This document shows positions 8,789 to 21,239 of a DNA stretch of 64,000 nt, one piece after another. The notes under the pieces were generated by a model that saw only the letters and a program-made list of their open reading frames with translations, was not told where the DNA came from and ran no database searches. The translations under genes were made by a program, and so were the position numbers. The stretch spans positions 124,001-188,000 of the forward strand of contig NZ_WQNE01000009.1 of the NCBI RefSeq assembly GCF_009759665.1. The letters run 5' to 3'. Position 1 is the first letter of the stretch, and each line of letters starts with the position of its first letter. The stretch is from Bradyrhizobium cajani. GTDB lineage: Bacteria > Pseudomonadota > Alphaproteobacteria > Rhizobiales > Xanthobacteraceae.

Positions 8789-8884
8789 GCCTTCATTTTC
8801 CGGAACTCTTCGACTTGCGCGGGCCCGCTCAAAGTGGTGTAAGGCCCGCGATTTCCCGTCCCTCTCGCAGGTTGTGTGCAAGCT

Positions 8885-11812
<2,928 letters not shown>

Positions 11813-11838
11813 GTCGAAGAGCAGAATGAGTTGAGAGA

Positions 11839-11866
11839 GGCGGGCCAGTCCCCGCCTTTTTCTTTT
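11839..11866 (+). terminator. Rho-independent terminator of ppdK
   Basis: GGCGGG and CCCGCC flank a six-base loop and are followed by TTTTTCTTTT. It begins 26 bases after the ppdK stop. Confidence 0.85.
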
Positions 11867-11887
11867 GAAGCGAGACTGCTTCCACAC

Positions 11888-11967
11888 CGTCATTGCGAGC
11901 GCAGCGAAGCAATCCAGACTGTCTCCGCGGAGAGACTCTGGATTGCTTCGCTGCGCTCGCAATGACG
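11888..11967. repeat. Family A palindromic repeat (canonical copy)
   Basis: Starts CGTCATTGCGAGCGCAGCGA and ends with its near-exact inverse GCTGCGCTCGCAATGACG, with AATCCAGA and TCTGGATT as inner arms around a short variable loop. With the family E element just downstream it fills the 570-base gap between ppdK and the cell wall hydrolase. The rest of that gap (12102–12384) holds no gene or site that I can support. Confidence 0.85.
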
Positions 11968-11998
11968 AGTTTGTGGGACGCTCTCGCCACACACTCAC

Positions 11999-12101
11999 TG
12001 TCATCGCCCGGCTTGACCGGGCGATCCCGTACTCCGAGACAGCGGTGATCGAATCGAGGTGCCGCGGCGTACTGGATGCCCCGCTTTCGCGGGGCATGAC
12101 A
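11999..12101. repeat. Family E repeat
   Basis: Begins TGTCATCGCCCGGCTTGACC and ends CCCCGCTTTCGCGGGGCATGACA. It contains two nested hairpins joined by a divergent middle with GAATCGAGG. A second copy lies at 47693–47794. Confidence 0.75.
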
Positions 12102-12384
12102 GCGGTGGTGTGGAGGCGCATTGCGCAAGCAGAGGAACCGCGCGTCCCGTAATGACACGCGCCGTCAAGAGTTCCTTCACCATTCGCGTTGACCGGATGT
12201 TTACCGCTTTACGTGAGGGCGCATTTACCAACGCGCATCATCGCCCCGTGAAAACACCTGTGTTCGCTTGAGTGTGCCGTGCGCGCAACGCCGATTAACG
12301 CCCCGGCAACCTAAATTGGATACTTACGATAAAGATCGAATTGCACGGATGCACTGAGTTCGATCAGACGAGCGTAAGCGTAGC

Positions 12385-13845
12385 GTGAGCGTATCGATGT
12401 TTGTGTTGCGTAACCATCCGAAGGGCGCGCGGTTCGCGTCCTTCGGCATCGGTCTCTGCATCTTCGCATTGATGCCGAGAGAGACCGGCTATCAGGACAT
12501 TGCCTCGCTCCTGGCACGCCAGCCCGGCGTCGCCGAGCGCTGGCAGAAGCAGGTCTATTCCGCAGCGTCGTCGATCCAGCTCGCCACCTACAGTTTTTCC
12601 CGCCCCATCGGCACGTCGGTGCCGCAGAGCGCGATGGTTCGCCTCGCAAGCCTCGATGCCCGCGACGTCACCGGCGCGATCGGCCGCAATCCGGCGCTCC
12701 AGGCGCCGCCGCGCTACCAGGCCGCTGATTTTCCCAAGGTCGATCGTTCCTTGAAGGGTGACCGCCTCGCAACCGCTCCCCCCACGGTGTCTCCCGACAT
12801 GACGGCACCGGCCGCGGCTCCTGCACAGGAAGATCCCGCGACGTCGAACAGCTCCGTGTTCGGCGCCAAGACTGTTGCGTTACCGCAAGCCATGTCGCCG
12901 GAGTCCGCAGCCACGCTCGATCCCGAGCTCGCGGAAGCGCTGCGTGCGCCGCCGCTGCCGCAATATTCCAATCCGCCGCAGGCCAGCGACGCTGCGCGCG
13001 CGCTAGCGACCGCGCCGCTCGAGGCGTTCAAGCGCATGCCTGCCGCGCCGGCGCCGTCACGCGATCCGTTCAGCGTCAAGACCTCGAACCTGTTCTTCGG
13101 CAGCTCCTCGCTCGGCGGCAATCTCGAGAGCATCGAGAGCTGGCAGCCCGGTGCAGAGCCGCTGATCGTGATGCCCGACCCCGACATGAAGGTGACGGCC
13201 GCGCTGTCGCCGCCGTCGGCGGATATCGCCAAGGACATCGAAAGCGGCGAGAGCGTCGCGCCGAAGGGCGAGGTCAACGCCGACAATCAGCGTGCCAGAT
13301 CGCCGGCGGAGCGGCTCGCGCTCGACGAGAAGTCGCGCGCGAAATCGGAAAAATGTCTCGCCGAAGCCATCTATTTCGAGTCCCGCGGCGAGGCCGTGCG
13401 CGGCCAGATGGCGGTCGCGCAGGTGGTGATGAACCGCGTATTCTCCGGCAAATATCCCGACACGGTCTGCGGCGTGGTCTACCAGAACAAGTACCGCCAC
13501 TTTGCCTGCCAGTTCACCTTCGCCTGCGACAACAATCCCGACGTGATCCGCGAGCCCGAGATGTGGGAGCGCGCGAAGAAGATTTCGAAGGCCACGCTCG
13601 ACGGCCAGATCTGGTTGCCCGAGGTCGGCAAGTCCACGCACTATCACGCCTACTGGGTGCGCCCGTCCTGGGTGGCCGAGATGAAGAAGATGTACAAGAC
13701 CGGCGTGCACACCTTCTACCGTCCGCGCGCCTGGGGCGACGGCAGCGAGGAACCGAGCTGGGGCACGCCGGCGCAGACCGCCGCGCTCTCCGCCGAGCTC
13801 GCGCAGGAAGCCAAGAGTTCCGCCGAGATGGGTGAGCGGCGGTAG
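12385..13845 (+). CDS. SleB-family cell wall hydrolase
   Basis: A 486-residue protein with an N-terminal hydrophobic segment (FASFGIGLCIFALM, about residues 18–31), a long low-complexity Ala/Pro-rich linker (about 80–310), and a C-terminal hydrolase_2/SleB domain (about 322–470). The domain shows LAEAIYFESRGEAVRGQMAV, then VVMNRV, the CGVVYQNK and FACQFTFACD motifs and an HYHAYWVRPSW stretch. SleB-type enzymes are lytic transglycosylase-like and cut peptidoglycan; the conserved Glu in YFESRGE is the likely catalytic acid. It is probably tethered to the inner membrane with the catalytic domain in the periplasm. The start is GTG 12385, with ATG 12397 as an alternative. Confidence 0.9.
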   Translation: MSVSMFVLRNHPKGARFASFGIGLCIFALMPRETGYQDIASLLARQPGVAERWQKQVYSAASSIQLATYSFSRPIGTSVPQSAMVRLASLDARDVTGAIGRNPALQAPPRYQAADFPKVDRSLKGDRLATAPPTVSPDMTAPAAAPAQEDPATSNSSVFGAKTVALPQAMSPESAATLDPELAEALRAPPLPQYSNPPQASDAARALATAPLEAFKRMPAAPAPSRDPFSVKTSNLFFGSSSLGGNLESIESWQPGAEPLIVMPDPDMKVTAALSPPSADIAKDIESGESVAPKGEVNADNQRARSPAERLALDEKSRAKSEKCLAEAIYFESRGEAVRGQMAVAQVVMNRVFSGKYPDTVCGVVYQNKYRHFACQFTFACDNNPDVIREPEMWERAKKISKATLDGQIWLPEVGKSTHYHAYWVRPSWVAEMKKMYKTGVHTFYRPRAWGDGSEEPSWGTPAQTAALSAELAQEAKSSAEMGERR

Positions 13846-13850
13846 TTTTC

Positions 13851-13996
13851 TCGCCTCGCCCCGCTTGCGGGGAGAGGTCGATCGCGAAGCGATCGGGTGA
13901 GGGGGACTCCCCGCGAGACCGTCTGCCTATGAGTTTGCGGATACAGCCCCTCACCCCAACCCTCTCCCCGAAAGAACGGGGAGAGGGAGCAGACCC
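13851..13996. repeat. Family F repeat (long copy)
   Basis: It contains CGCCCCGCTTGCGGGGAGAG near the left end and CCCTCTCCCCG…CGGGGAGAGGG on the right, with GATCGCGAAGCGATC between. It ends against the stop of nadC, so the hydrolase and nadC, which converge, share it as a spacer and possibly as a transcription barrier. A shorter relative is at 29218. Confidence 0.7.
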
Positions 13997-14875
13997 TCAC
14001 GCCTCGATATCCAGCGCACAGTCGAAATTCGGGGCTGAATGGGTCAGAGCGCCTGCTGACGCGTAGTCCACACCGGTCGCCGCGATGGCCGCGATCGAGT
14101 CCAGTGTGACGCCACCGGACGCCTCCAGTTTGAGGCGGCCCTGGTTGAGCCTCACCGCCTCGCGCAGCGTCGCGAGGTCCATGTTGTCCAGCAGCACCGC
14201 GTCGGCGAGGCCGGTGTCCAGCACCTCGCGCAGCTGTACGAGCGTGTCGACCTCGATCTCGATCTTGACGAGATGACCCGCATGGGCGCGGGCGCGCTCC
14301 AGCACCGGGCGGATGCCGCCGGCGACGGCGATATGGTTGTCCTTGATCAAGATCGCATCGTCGAGGCCGAAGCGGTGATTGAAGCCGCCGCCGCAGCGCA
14401 CGGCATATTTCTCCAGCGCCCGCAATCCCGGCGTGGTCTTTCGCGTGCAGCAGATGCGCATCCGCGTGCCTTCGGTGCGCGCGACATGGTCGGCCGTCAG
14501 CGTCGCGACGCCCGAGAGGCGCCCGACGAAATTCAGGGCGGTCCGCTCCGCCGTGAGAATGGCGCGCGCGGGCCCGGAGATCGTCAGCACGTGCTGCCCG
14601 CGGGCAACCCGCGCGGCGTCGCGGACATGCGCGCGCACCTCGATGTCGGACGAGAGCTTTTGCAGGGTCGCAAGCGCCAGCGGCAAGCCGGCGATCACGC
14701 CGGACTGGCGCGCGACCAGGACGGCTTGCGCCGTCGTCGCTTCCGGAATCGTTGCCAGCGAGGTGACGTCGCCGGCGCGGCCGAGGTCCTCGTCGAGTGC
14801 GCGGTGCACGGCCTCGTCGATCGCGAGCGGGGACAGGAAAGCGTCGGGATAGAGCAGGGAGGTCGGGGTGATCAT
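13997..14875 (-). CDS. nadC: Nicotinate-nucleotide pyrophosphorylase (carboxylating)
   Basis: Quinolinate phosphoribosyltransferase: converts quinolinate and PRPP to nicotinate mononucleotide, the third step of de novo NAD synthesis. The 292-residue length is normal. Family motifs are [16 protein letters not shown] (110–125), [20 protein letters not shown] (143–162), the [15 protein letters not shown] segment and the EASGG phosphate-binding turn near the C-terminus. It is the last gene of a minus-strand operon, starting 10 bases after the nadB stop. The converging cell wall hydrolase gene lies on the other side of a family F repeat. Confidence 0.97.
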   Translation of the reverse strand: MITPTSLLYPDAFLSPLAIDEAVHRALDEDLGRAGDVTSLATIPEATTAQAVLVARQSGVIAGLPLALATLQKLSSDIEVRAHVRDAARVARGQHVLTISGPARAILTAERTALNFVGRLSGVATLTADHVARTEGTRMRICCTRKTTPGLRALEKYAVRCGGGFNHRFGLDDAILIKDNHIAVAGGIRPVLERARAHAGHLVKIEIEVDTLVQLREVLDTGLADAVLLDNMDLATLREAVRLNQGRLKLEASGGVTLDSIAAIAATGVDYASAGALTHSAPNFDCALDIEA

Positions 14876-14885
14876 GACAACTCCG

Positions 14886-16493
14886 TCAGGCGATCATGGG
14901 TTGGGCGGTGCGCGGCAGCGGACGGTCTGCGATGCTGTCGGCCACCTCGCGCACTGCTGCGAGCGTGGTCATCGTTCGTTGTGCGAGCATTGGTACCTCT
15001 GCCGGATGGTCGGAACGGAAATGTGCGCCGCGGCTCTCGCGCCGGCTCCACGCGGATGCGGCCACGAGCAGGGCCGACGCCGCCATGTTGCGGACGGCGA
15101 TGCTTGCCGCCTCGCGTTCGAGCGTGGAAAAGTTGAGCACGGCGTCGGCAAGCCCGTTGCCGTCGCGGATCACGCCGACGCGCGCGCTCATCATCGCCCG
15201 CAGCCGCTTCACGGCCGCAGCATCCGGCGCGCCGCCGCGCGGTGTCACCAAGGCGTCCGGCAGGCGGGCAGGCGAGGGGATGGCACGGCCGGCGATGTCG
15301 TCGGCGATGCGCGCGGCATAGACCACGGCCTCCAGCAGCGAATTCGACGCGAGCCGGTTGGCGCCGTGCGCGCCGGTGGAGGACACTTCACCGCCGGCCC
15401 AGAGCCCGTCGATCGAGCTGCGGCCGCGCGCGTCAACCGCAATGCCGCCCATGTGGTAGTGCGCGGCCGGCGCGATCGGGATCGGCTGTGCAGCGGGATC
15501 GATGCCGGCGGCGATGCAGCTCGCATGTACGGTCGGAAATCGCTCGGCGAAACGCCCACCCAGCGCCTCCCGCGCATCGAGGAAGGCGCCGCGCCCGGCC
15601 GCGATCTCCGCGAAGACGCCGCGGGCCACGATATCGCGCGGCGCGAGCTCGGCGAGCGGATGACGCGCAAGCATGAAGCGCTCGCCATCGCCGTTGATCA
15701 GCGTTGCGCCTTCGCCGCGTAACGCTTCTGTGGCGAGGGGCGCGGGATCGCGCCCGACCATGATGGCGGTCGGGTGGAACTGCACGAATTCCGGGTCGGC
15801 GATCGCGGCGCCGGCGCGCGCCGCGATCGCAAGGCCGGAGCCGCTGGCCTCGAGCGGATTGGTGGTGGCGGCATAGAGATGGCCGAGGCCGCCGGTTGCG
15901 AGCACCACCGCGCGCGCGGCGAGCATGATCGGTCGCGCGGCGAGATTGCCGGCCTCGCGCAGCTGAAGGCCGGTGACGGCGTCGTCCTCGGTCAGGAGCG
16001 CTTCGGCGACAAGACCTTCGATCACGCGGATCGACGGCGTCCGCCGCACGGCCTCGCTCAACGCCGCGATGATCGCGGCGCCGGCCGCATCGCCGCGCAC
16101 GTGCACGATGCGCCGCGCCGAATGCGCAGCTTCGCGTCCGACCGCGAGCCTGCCGTCGAGATCGCGGTCGAACGGCACGCCATAGGCCAGCAGATCGTGA
16201 ATCCGCGGCGCGGCCTCGCTTGCAATGCCGAGCGCGATCGCTTCATCGACGATGCCGCCGCCGACGGCGATCGTGTCGGCAGCGTGGGCTTCCGGCGTGT
16301 CGCCGTCGGCCACCGCCGCGGCAATGCCGCCTTGCGCCCATGCGGATGATGCGCCCTGTCCGAGCGGCGCCGCCGAGATCAACGTCACCGGCCGTGGCGC
16401 GAGCTTCAGTGCGCAGAAGAGTCCCGCGAGGCCGCCGCCGACGATGACGACGTCATCGGTGGCGCGGGTGAGGTTGTGGACGTTATTTGTCAT
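14886..16493 (-). CDS. nadB: L-aspartate oxidase
   Basis: A flavoprotein that oxidises L-aspartate to iminoaspartate for quinolinate synthesis. At 535 residues it shows the FAD-binding GGGLAG at 19–24, [12 protein letters not shown] at 49–60, a fumarate reductase-like EFVQFHPTA segment, and [22 protein letters not shown] for FAD contact. The ATG at 16493 is chosen because GGAGA lies 5 bases upstream; another in-frame ATG four codons earlier is possible, and the frame continues open without support. It lies between nadA and nadC on the same strand; the 170-base nadA–nadB gap carries a family D repeat. Confidence 0.96.
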   Translation of the reverse strand: MTNNVHNLTRATDDVVIVGGGLAGLFCALKLAPRPVTLISAAPLGQGASSAWAQGGIAAAVADGDTPEAHAADTIAVGGGIVDEAIALGIASEAAPRIHDLLAYGVPFDRDLDGRLAVGREAAHSARRIVHVRGDAAGAAIIAALSEAVRRTPSIRVIEGLVAEALLTEDDAVTGLQLREAGNLAARPIMLAARAVVLATGGLGHLYAATTNPLEASGSGLAIAARAGAAIADPEFVQFHPTAIMVGRDPAPLATEALRGEGATLINGDGERFMLARHPLAELAPRDIVARGVFAEIAAGRGAFLDAREALGGRFAERFPTVHASCIAAGIDPAAQPIPIAPAAHYHMGGIAVDARGRSSIDGLWAGGEVSSTGAHGANRLASNSLLEAVVYAARIADDIAGRAIPSPARLPDALVTPRGGAPDAAAVKRLRAMMSARVGVIRDGNGLADAVLNFSTLEREAASIAVRNMAASALLVAASAWSRRESRGAHFRSDHPAEVPMLAQRTMTTLAAVREVADSIADRPLPRTAQPMIA

Positions 16494-16512
16494 GGCTTTC
16501 TCCATTCGCTCC

Positions 16513-16651
16513 GCCGTCGTCCCTGCGAACGCAGGGACCCATACGCCGCGGCGGGAGTTGTTTTGCGAAGCTCTGCAACGTCGTTCTTCGCAACCACACC
16601 TTCCTGGGGTTATGGGTCCCGGATCTGCGCTGCGCTTGTCCGGGACGACGG
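16513..16651. repeat. Family D palindromic repeat inside the nad operon
   Basis: The ends are CCGTCGTCCCTGCGAACGCAGG and GCTTGTCCGGGACGACGG, with CCGGATCTGCGC near the right end. The copy at 29861 has the same parts in the opposite orientation. Here it lies between nadA and nadB, so it would be transcribed within the operon mRNA. Confidence 0.75.
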
Positions 16652-16663
16652 CGGTGGATGTCG

Positions 16664-17764
16664 CTAGTTCTTCAGATTGATCATCCGCTCGACCGATCGC
16701 CGCGCGCGCACTGCAAGCGCGGGATCGATCGTGACCTCCTCGCCAAGCGTCAGCAGGCTGTCCAGGATGTTGGCGAGCGTGATGCGCTTCATGTGCGGGC
16801 AGAGATTGCAGGGACGCAGCATCTCCACGTCGGGCAGCTCGGCGCGGACATTGTCGGCCATCGAGCATTCGGTGATCATGACGAGCCGCCTCGGCCGCCG
16901 CTCACGCACCCAGTTGATCATGTGCGCAGTCGAGCCGGTGAAATCGGCCTCCGCCAGCACGTCCGGCGGGCATTCGGGATGCGCAATGATCTGCACCGAG
17001 GGATCGCCGTCGCGAAGGCTGCGCAGCTCCTCGCCCGTAAAGCGCTCGTGCACCTCGCAGGCGCCTTTCCAGGCGATGATCTTCACATCGGTCTTCGATG
17101 CGACGTAGGTGGCGAGATAGCGGTCGGGCAGGAAGATCACGCTCGGCGCGTTGAGGCTCTCGACCACCTGCACCGCGTTCGACGACGTGCAGCAGATGTC
17201 GACCTCGGCTTTCACCTCCGCTGAGGTGTTGACATAGGCGACGACCGGCACGCCGGGAAATTTTTCGCGGAGCAGGCGCACGTCGGCGCCCGTGATGCTG
17301 GCGGCCAGCGAGCAGCCGGCGCGCGAGTCGGGGATCAGCACCGTCTTGTCCGGATTGAGCAGTTTCGACGTCTCCGCCATGAAGTGCACGCCGCACTGTA
17401 CGATCACGTCGGCCTTTACCTTGGTCGCCTCGACCGCGAGCTGAAGCGAGTCGCCGCCGATGTCGGCGACGCAGTGAAAGATCTCGGGCGCCTGGTAGTT
17501 GTGCGCGAGGATCACCGCGCCGCGCGCTCTCTTCAGCTCGTTGATCGCCTTGATCGTCGGTGCCATCAGCGGCCATTCGATCGGCGGGATCACGTGCTTC
17601 ACACGCTCATAGAGCGGCGCAGTGGCCCGCTCGACGTCCGCCGTCCATTGCAGCGACGGCATCGGCAGTGGGGCTGCCGTTCGCGGTGGGACGCGCGGAG
17701 AGGTGGTTTGGCCCTGGGGCCGACTGTCAAAATCCTCGGGGCCGTAAATTCCAGTGATCGGCAT
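16664..17764 (-). CDS. nadA: Quinolinate synthase A
   Basis: Condenses iminoaspartate with dihydroxyacetone phosphate to make quinolinate, using an oxygen-sensitive [4Fe-4S] cluster. The 366-residue protein contains [14 protein letters not shown] at about 83–96 and the expected cluster cysteines: Cys124 ([11 protein letters not shown]), Cys236 (WKGACEVHE) and Cys322 (CNLCPHMK). A Pro/Arg-rich N-terminal extension of about 40 residues precedes the catalytic core. It is the first gene of the nadA-nadB-nadC operon. Two copies of a palindrome lie 21 and 86 bases upstream of its start and are probably bound by the NadQ-type regulator encoded at 28205–29173. Confidence 0.97.
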   Translation of the reverse strand: MPITGIYGPEDFDSRPQGQTTSPRVPPRTAAPLPMPSLQWTADVERATAPLYERVKHVIPPIEWPLMAPTIKAINELKRARGAVILAHNYQAPEIFHCVADIGGDSLQLAVEATKVKADVIVQCGVHFMAETSKLLNPDKTVLIPDSRAGCSLAASITGADVRLLREKFPGVPVVAYVNTSAEVKAEVDICCTSSNAVQVVESLNAPSVIFLPDRYLATYVASKTDVKIIAWKGACEVHERFTGEELRSLRDGDPSVQIIAHPECPPDVLAEADFTGSTAHMINWVRERRPRRLVMITECSMADNVRAELPDVEMLRPCNLCPHMKRITLANILDSLLTLGEEVTIDPALAVRARRSVERMINLKN

Positions 17765-17784
17765 CGGAGCCTCCGTATGTCAGT

Positions 17785-17803
17785 TATACTCATTATGAGT
17801 ATA
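17785..17803. promoter_or_regulatory. Probable NadQ operator, site 1
   Basis: TATACTCATTATGAGTATA is a perfect palindrome (9+1+9) 21 bases upstream of nadA. Position and symmetry fit a repressor overlapping the promoter or the transcription start. Confidence 0.7.
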
Positions 17804-17849
17804 TATGGAGCCTGAGAAATCCGACCCAAAGGCCGGACCAAATCCAGAT

Positions 17850-17866
17850 ATGCTCAATATGAGTAG
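17850..17866. promoter_or_regulatory. Probable NadQ operator, site 2
   Basis: ATGCTCAATATGAGTAG repeats site 1 with few changes, keeping CTCA and TATGAGTA. Its centre is 64 bases from that of site 1, about six helical turns, which would put two bound dimers on the same face of DNA. Confidence 0.6.
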
Positions 17867-18083
17867 ATCAAATATATCACGCCGTGGGGAGAGCTGCTAG
17901 GCCCTGCCGCACACGTTCGCGTTAATTTGCGTCTCGCCCCAGGCCTCCTCGAAAACGCAATGCTCCCGCAGCAGCCCTTCGCGGAACGCAATCACTTTTG
18001 ACTTCCGATTTTCATGCAACTGCATTAAACGGCTGAACCGCGGCTGCCTATTCCGGATCCGCCAACGACAGACGAGGGACACC
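17867..18083. other. Intergenic region between nadA operators and the MFS gene
   Basis: Together with the operators this makes a 319-base gap between two divergent genes. The left part is AT-rich next to operator site 2 and probably holds promoter elements for nadA. An open frame of about 42 codons on the minus strand has no ribosome binding site and was not called. Nothing else can be supported. Confidence 0.4.
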
Positions 18084-19337
18084 ATGTCGACACAAGCGGG
18101 CGAACTCGGTCCGGTCTCGCGTTCCTCCAACTGGCGTACGCCAGCCGTCATCATCCTTTGCGGCTGCGCCATCGGCATGCTGGGCTTCGGCCCGCGCTCG
18201 GCGCTCGGCTTCTTCGTCCAGCCGATGAGCCACGAGTTCGCCTGGGGCCGCGACGTGTTCGGCCTCGCGATCGCGGTGCAGAACCTGTTGTGGGGACTGG
18301 GGCAGCCCTTCGCCGGCGCGGTCGCCGATCGCTTCGGCCTGTTCCGGGTGATGTGCGTCGGGGCTCTGCTCTACGCCGGTGGCCTGCTCTTGATGCGCTA
18401 TTCATCGACGCCGCTGTCACTGAACATCGGCGCGGGCGTGATGGTTGGCTTCGGTCTCGCCGGCTGCTCGTTCAATCTGGTGCTGTCGGCATTCAGCAAG
18501 CTGTTGCCGGCGGAGAAGCGCGGTCTTGCACTCGGTGCCGGCACCGCCGCGGGATCGTTCGGACAGTTCCTGTTCGCGCCGATCGGCGTCGCGCTGATCG
18601 ACAATTTCGGCTGGCAGCAGGCGCTCTCCGTGTTCGGCTTCCTGATGCTGCTGATCATCCCGCTGTCGCTGGCGCTGTCGACGCCGCCGGTCGCGAGCAC
18701 GGCGAACGCGGCGCCTGCGGACGAGCAGACCTTCACCAGGGCGCTCGCGGAAGCCTTTGGCCATCGCTCCTACGTGCTGCTGGTGCTCGGCTTCTTCACC
18801 TGCGGCTTCCAGCTCGCTTTCATCACCGTGCATCTGCCGGCTTTCCTGGTCGATCGCGGCATCTCGGCGCAAACCGGCGGCTGGGTGATCGCGGCGATCG
18901 GCCTGTTCAATATCATGGGATCGCTGAGCGTCGGCTACCTCCAGAACTATCTGCCCAAGCGCTACATCCTCTCGACCATCTATTTCACCCGCGCGCTCGC
19001 GACGCTCGCCTTCATCTCGTTCCCGATCACGCCATTCTCGGCGATCGCGTTCGGTGCGATCTCCGGCCTGACCTGGCTGTCGACGGTGCCGCCGACCTCG
19101 GCGCTGGTGGCGCTGATGTTCGGCACGCGCTGGCTTGCGACGCTCTATGGCTTCGCCTTTGTCAGCCATCAGGTCGGCGGTTTCCTCGGCGTCTGGCTCG
19201 GGGGCATCGTGTTCGAAAAGTTCGGTTCCTACACACCGATCTGGTGGCTCTCGATCCTGTTCGGCGTGCTCTCCGCGCTGATCAACCTTCCGATCGTGGA
19301 GAAACCCGTTACACGGGCGGTTGCGCAGCCTGCCTGA
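18084..19337 (+). CDS. MFS transporter (monocarboxylate/oxalate-like)
   Basis: A 417-residue permease of the major facilitator superfamily with about twelve hydrophobic segments in two halves separated by a hydrophilic loop (TPPVASTANAAPADEQTFTR, near 208–227). The inter-helix motif GAVADRFGLFRVM follows TM2, and GPRSALGFFVQPMSHEFAW near TM1 resembles carboxylate transporters of the OFA/MCT type. The ATG at 18084 has GAGGGACACC just upstream. It is followed 41 bases later by an AcuI-like reductase gene, so both may belong to organic acid use. The substrate is not readable from sequence. Confidence 0.85.
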   Translation: MSTQAGELGPVSRSSNWRTPAVIILCGCAIGMLGFGPRSALGFFVQPMSHEFAWGRDVFGLAIAVQNLLWGLGQPFAGAVADRFGLFRVMCVGALLYAGGLLLMRYSSTPLSLNIGAGVMVGFGLAGCSFNLVLSAFSKLLPAEKRGLALGAGTAAGSFGQFLFAPIGVALIDNFGWQQALSVFGFLMLLIIPLSLALSTPPVASTANAAPADEQTFTRALAEAFGHRSYVLLVLGFFTCGFQLAFITVHLPAFLVDRGISAQTGGWVIAAIGLFNIMGSLSVGYLQNYLPKRYILSTIYFTRALATLAFISFPITPFSAIAFGAISGLTWLSTVPPTSALVALMFGTRWLATLYGFAFVSHQVGGFLGVWLGGIVFEKFGSYTPIWWLSILFGVLSALINLPIVEKPVTRAVAQPA

Positions 19338-19378
19338 TCGGCTAAACATCCCCGACAAACAAGTCAGGGAGTTTTGCC

Positions 19379-20365
19379 GTGGCCACGTTCAAGGCGATCC
19401 GGATCGACAAGGCCGACAAGGGCACCACCGCGCAGCTGGCGCAGTTCGACGAAGCCGAGCTGATGGACGGCGACGTCACCGTCCGCGTGGAATGGTCGAC
19501 GCTGAACTACAAGGATGGCCTCGCGCTCACCGGCAAGGCGCCGGTGGTGCGTCGCTTCCCGATGATCGCCGGAATCGATTTCGCCGGCACCGTGGAGCAG
19601 TCCTCGCATCCGCAGTGGAAGGCGGGCGACAAGGTCGTCTGCACCGGCTGGGGCATGGGCGAGACCCATCTCGGCGCCTATGCCGAGAAGGCGCGGGTGA
19701 AGGGCGACTGGCTGGTCGCCCTGCCGCAGGGCCTGTCGGCGCGCGACGCCATGGCGATCGGAACGGCCGGCTTCACCGCAATGCTGTCGGTGCTGGCGCT
19801 GGAGAAGCACGGTATCTCGCCCAAGAGCGGCCCCGTGGTGGTGACGGGCGCGGCCGGCGGCGTCGGCTCCGTCGCGACTGCCGTGCTGTCGAAGCTCGGC
19901 TACCACGTCATAGCCTCGACCGGCCGCGCCGCGGAGGCGGACTATCTGAAGCACCTGGGCGCAGCCGAGGTCATCGACCGCAGTGAATTGTCGGGGCCGG
20001 CAAAGCCGCTCGCCAAGGAGCGATGGGCGGGAGGAGTCGATAGCGTCGGCTCGACCACGCTCGCCAACCTCCTGTCGATGACGAAGTATGGCGGGGCGAT
20101 CGCCGCGTGCGGCCTGGCAGCCGGCATGGATCTGCCGTCTTCGGTCGCACCTTTCATTTTGCGCGGAGTGTGCCTTCTCGGCATCGATTCCGTGATGTGC
20201 CCGATCGAACCGCGGAAAGCTGCCTGGCAGCGCCTGGCGTCCGATCTGGATCGGACGAAACTTGCTGAAATCACTAAGGAAATTTCGCTTTCCGAGGTTT
20301 CGGAATGGGGCGCGAAAATCCTGGCCGGCGAGGTCCGCGGCCGCGTCGTGGTGAAAATTGTCTGA
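19379..20365 (+). CDS. AcuI/YhdH-type acrylyl-CoA reductase (MDR family)
   Basis: A 328-residue zinc-free medium-chain dehydrogenase/reductase. The family signature [14 protein letters not shown] is near residue 40, [12 protein letters not shown] at about 61–72, and the NADPH-binding [14 protein letters not shown] at about 157–170. [19 protein letters not shown] is typical of the YhdH/AcuI group, which reduces acryloyl-CoA or related enoyl compounds with NADPH. The start is a GTG with GGGAG about ten bases upstream. It probably shares a transcript with the MFS gene before it. The physiological substrate is inferred from the family only. Confidence 0.88.
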   Translation: MATFKAIRIDKADKGTTAQLAQFDEAELMDGDVTVRVEWSTLNYKDGLALTGKAPVVRRFPMIAGIDFAGTVEQSSHPQWKAGDKVVCTGWGMGETHLGAYAEKARVKGDWLVALPQGLSARDAMAIGTAGFTAMLSVLALEKHGISPKSGPVVVTGAAGGVGSVATAVLSKLGYHVIASTGRAAEADYLKHLGAAEVIDRSELSGPAKPLAKERWAGGVDSVGSTTLANLLSMTKYGGAIAACGLAAGMDLPSSVAPFILRGVCLLGIDSVMCPIEPRKAAWQRLASDLDRTKLAEITKEISLSEVSEWGAKILAGEVRGRVVVKIV

Positions 20366-20477
20366 CGGCGTTCAGACTTTACCAACCAAGCTGCTTCAAT
20401 GTCGCCATGGTTAGTATGGTAAGCAGCGGGTAAAGAGATCAGGCATTGCCCGCTACTGGGGTGTTCGGAGTAAGAGC

Positions 20478-21077
20478 ATGCTTGCGCGTTTAGTGTTGGG
20501 GGCCGTCACGGCGGCAGCGGCGATCGTGCCAGCCGTCGCAGGAAGCATGAATGCCGATGAGGCGCGCCGCTTCGTTGCCGGCAAGGTGTTCGCCTTCACC
20601 TGCTTCGATGGCACCCGCGGCGCAGGTCGTATCCTCGACGATCTCGGCGCCGCCGGCGCGGTGCAGTTCTCGGGCGCTGGCCCGGTCCGTCATCTCCGAC
20701 TGCCCGGCAACACGCTCCAGATTCGCGGCCAGAACGTCTGCGCCTCGATCAAGGGCATTCCGTTCGAGCCCTGCTTCAACCTGGAAAAGACCGACGATCG
20801 CAGCTTCCGCGGTTCGGTGTCGGGCATGGGCTTCGCCTATTGCGACTTCCACCACCAGGGCGGCAACCAGATGCTGATGGCGCGCGCCGTCGCGCGTCCG
20901 CGCTCGCTGCGCGGTTCGGAGCGTACCGGTTCGGTCGGCCCGTCCAACACCGAAGTCGCCGCGCGCGTCGAGACGCCCCGCGTCGAGAGCGGCCGGCTCG
21001 AGCCGGTGCGGTCGGAAGCCAAGTCGGAGCCCGCAAAGGTCGAGGCCCCGCTCGAACTGCGCCGCTCGACCCAGTGA
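20478..21077 (+). CDS. Secreted hypothetical protein with charged C-terminal tail
   Basis: A 199-residue protein with a signal peptide (MLARLVLGAVTAAAAIVPAV, cleavage near AVAGS at 22). The mature N-terminal part contains four well-spaced cysteines (FTCFDGTRG, QNVCASIKG, FEPCFNLEK, FAYCDFHHQ) that could form two disulphides in the periplasm. From about residue 140 the sequence becomes a low-complexity tail rich in Glu, Arg, Ser and Pro. No characterised family is recognised. GGAG lies 9 bases before the ATG and a hairpin follows the stop, so it is probably a single-gene transcript. Confidence 0.75.
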   Translation: MLARLVLGAVTAAAAIVPAVAGSMNADEARRFVAGKVFAFTCFDGTRGAGRILDDLGAAGAVQFSGAGPVRHLRLPGNTLQIRGQNVCASIKGIPFEPCFNLEKTDDRSFRGSVSGMGFAYCDFHHQGGNQMLMARAVARPRSLRGSERTGSVGPSNTEVAARVETPRVESGRLEPVRSEAKSEPAKVEAPLELRRSTQ

Positions 21078-21083
21078 ACCGGC

Positions 21084-21103
21084 TGCGCGGGACCGCCCGC
21101 GCA
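21084..21103 (+). terminator. Hairpin terminator after the secreted protein gene
   Basis: TGCGCGGG-ACCG-CCCGCGCA forms a perfect 8-bp stem starting 7 bases after the stop codon. Only a weak T stretch (CTTTG) follows, so termination may be partial. Confidence 0.5.
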
Positions 21104-21239
21104 CTTTGTCGTTGAAGACACCCGTCGATCACGAAGCCGCCGCGCCGTAGTCATACGGAGGGCGGCTTTCATGCGTTGGTAGCTGTTCGCGTCCCAGTTT
21201 GCGCACGGCCGGGGGACGCGGCCCTGCAAGGGTTCAACG

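Noticed and set aside
16494..16868. N-terminal extension of nadB to about 660 residues
   Set aside because: The open frame upstream of 16493 reads through the family D repeat and part of nadA in another frame. The well-placed GGAGA and normal family length support the start at 16493.
17897..18025. Minus-strand frame of about 42 codons between nadA and the MFS gene
   Set aside because: No ribosome binding site, no recognisable protein pattern, and it lies in the promoter region of two divergent genes.
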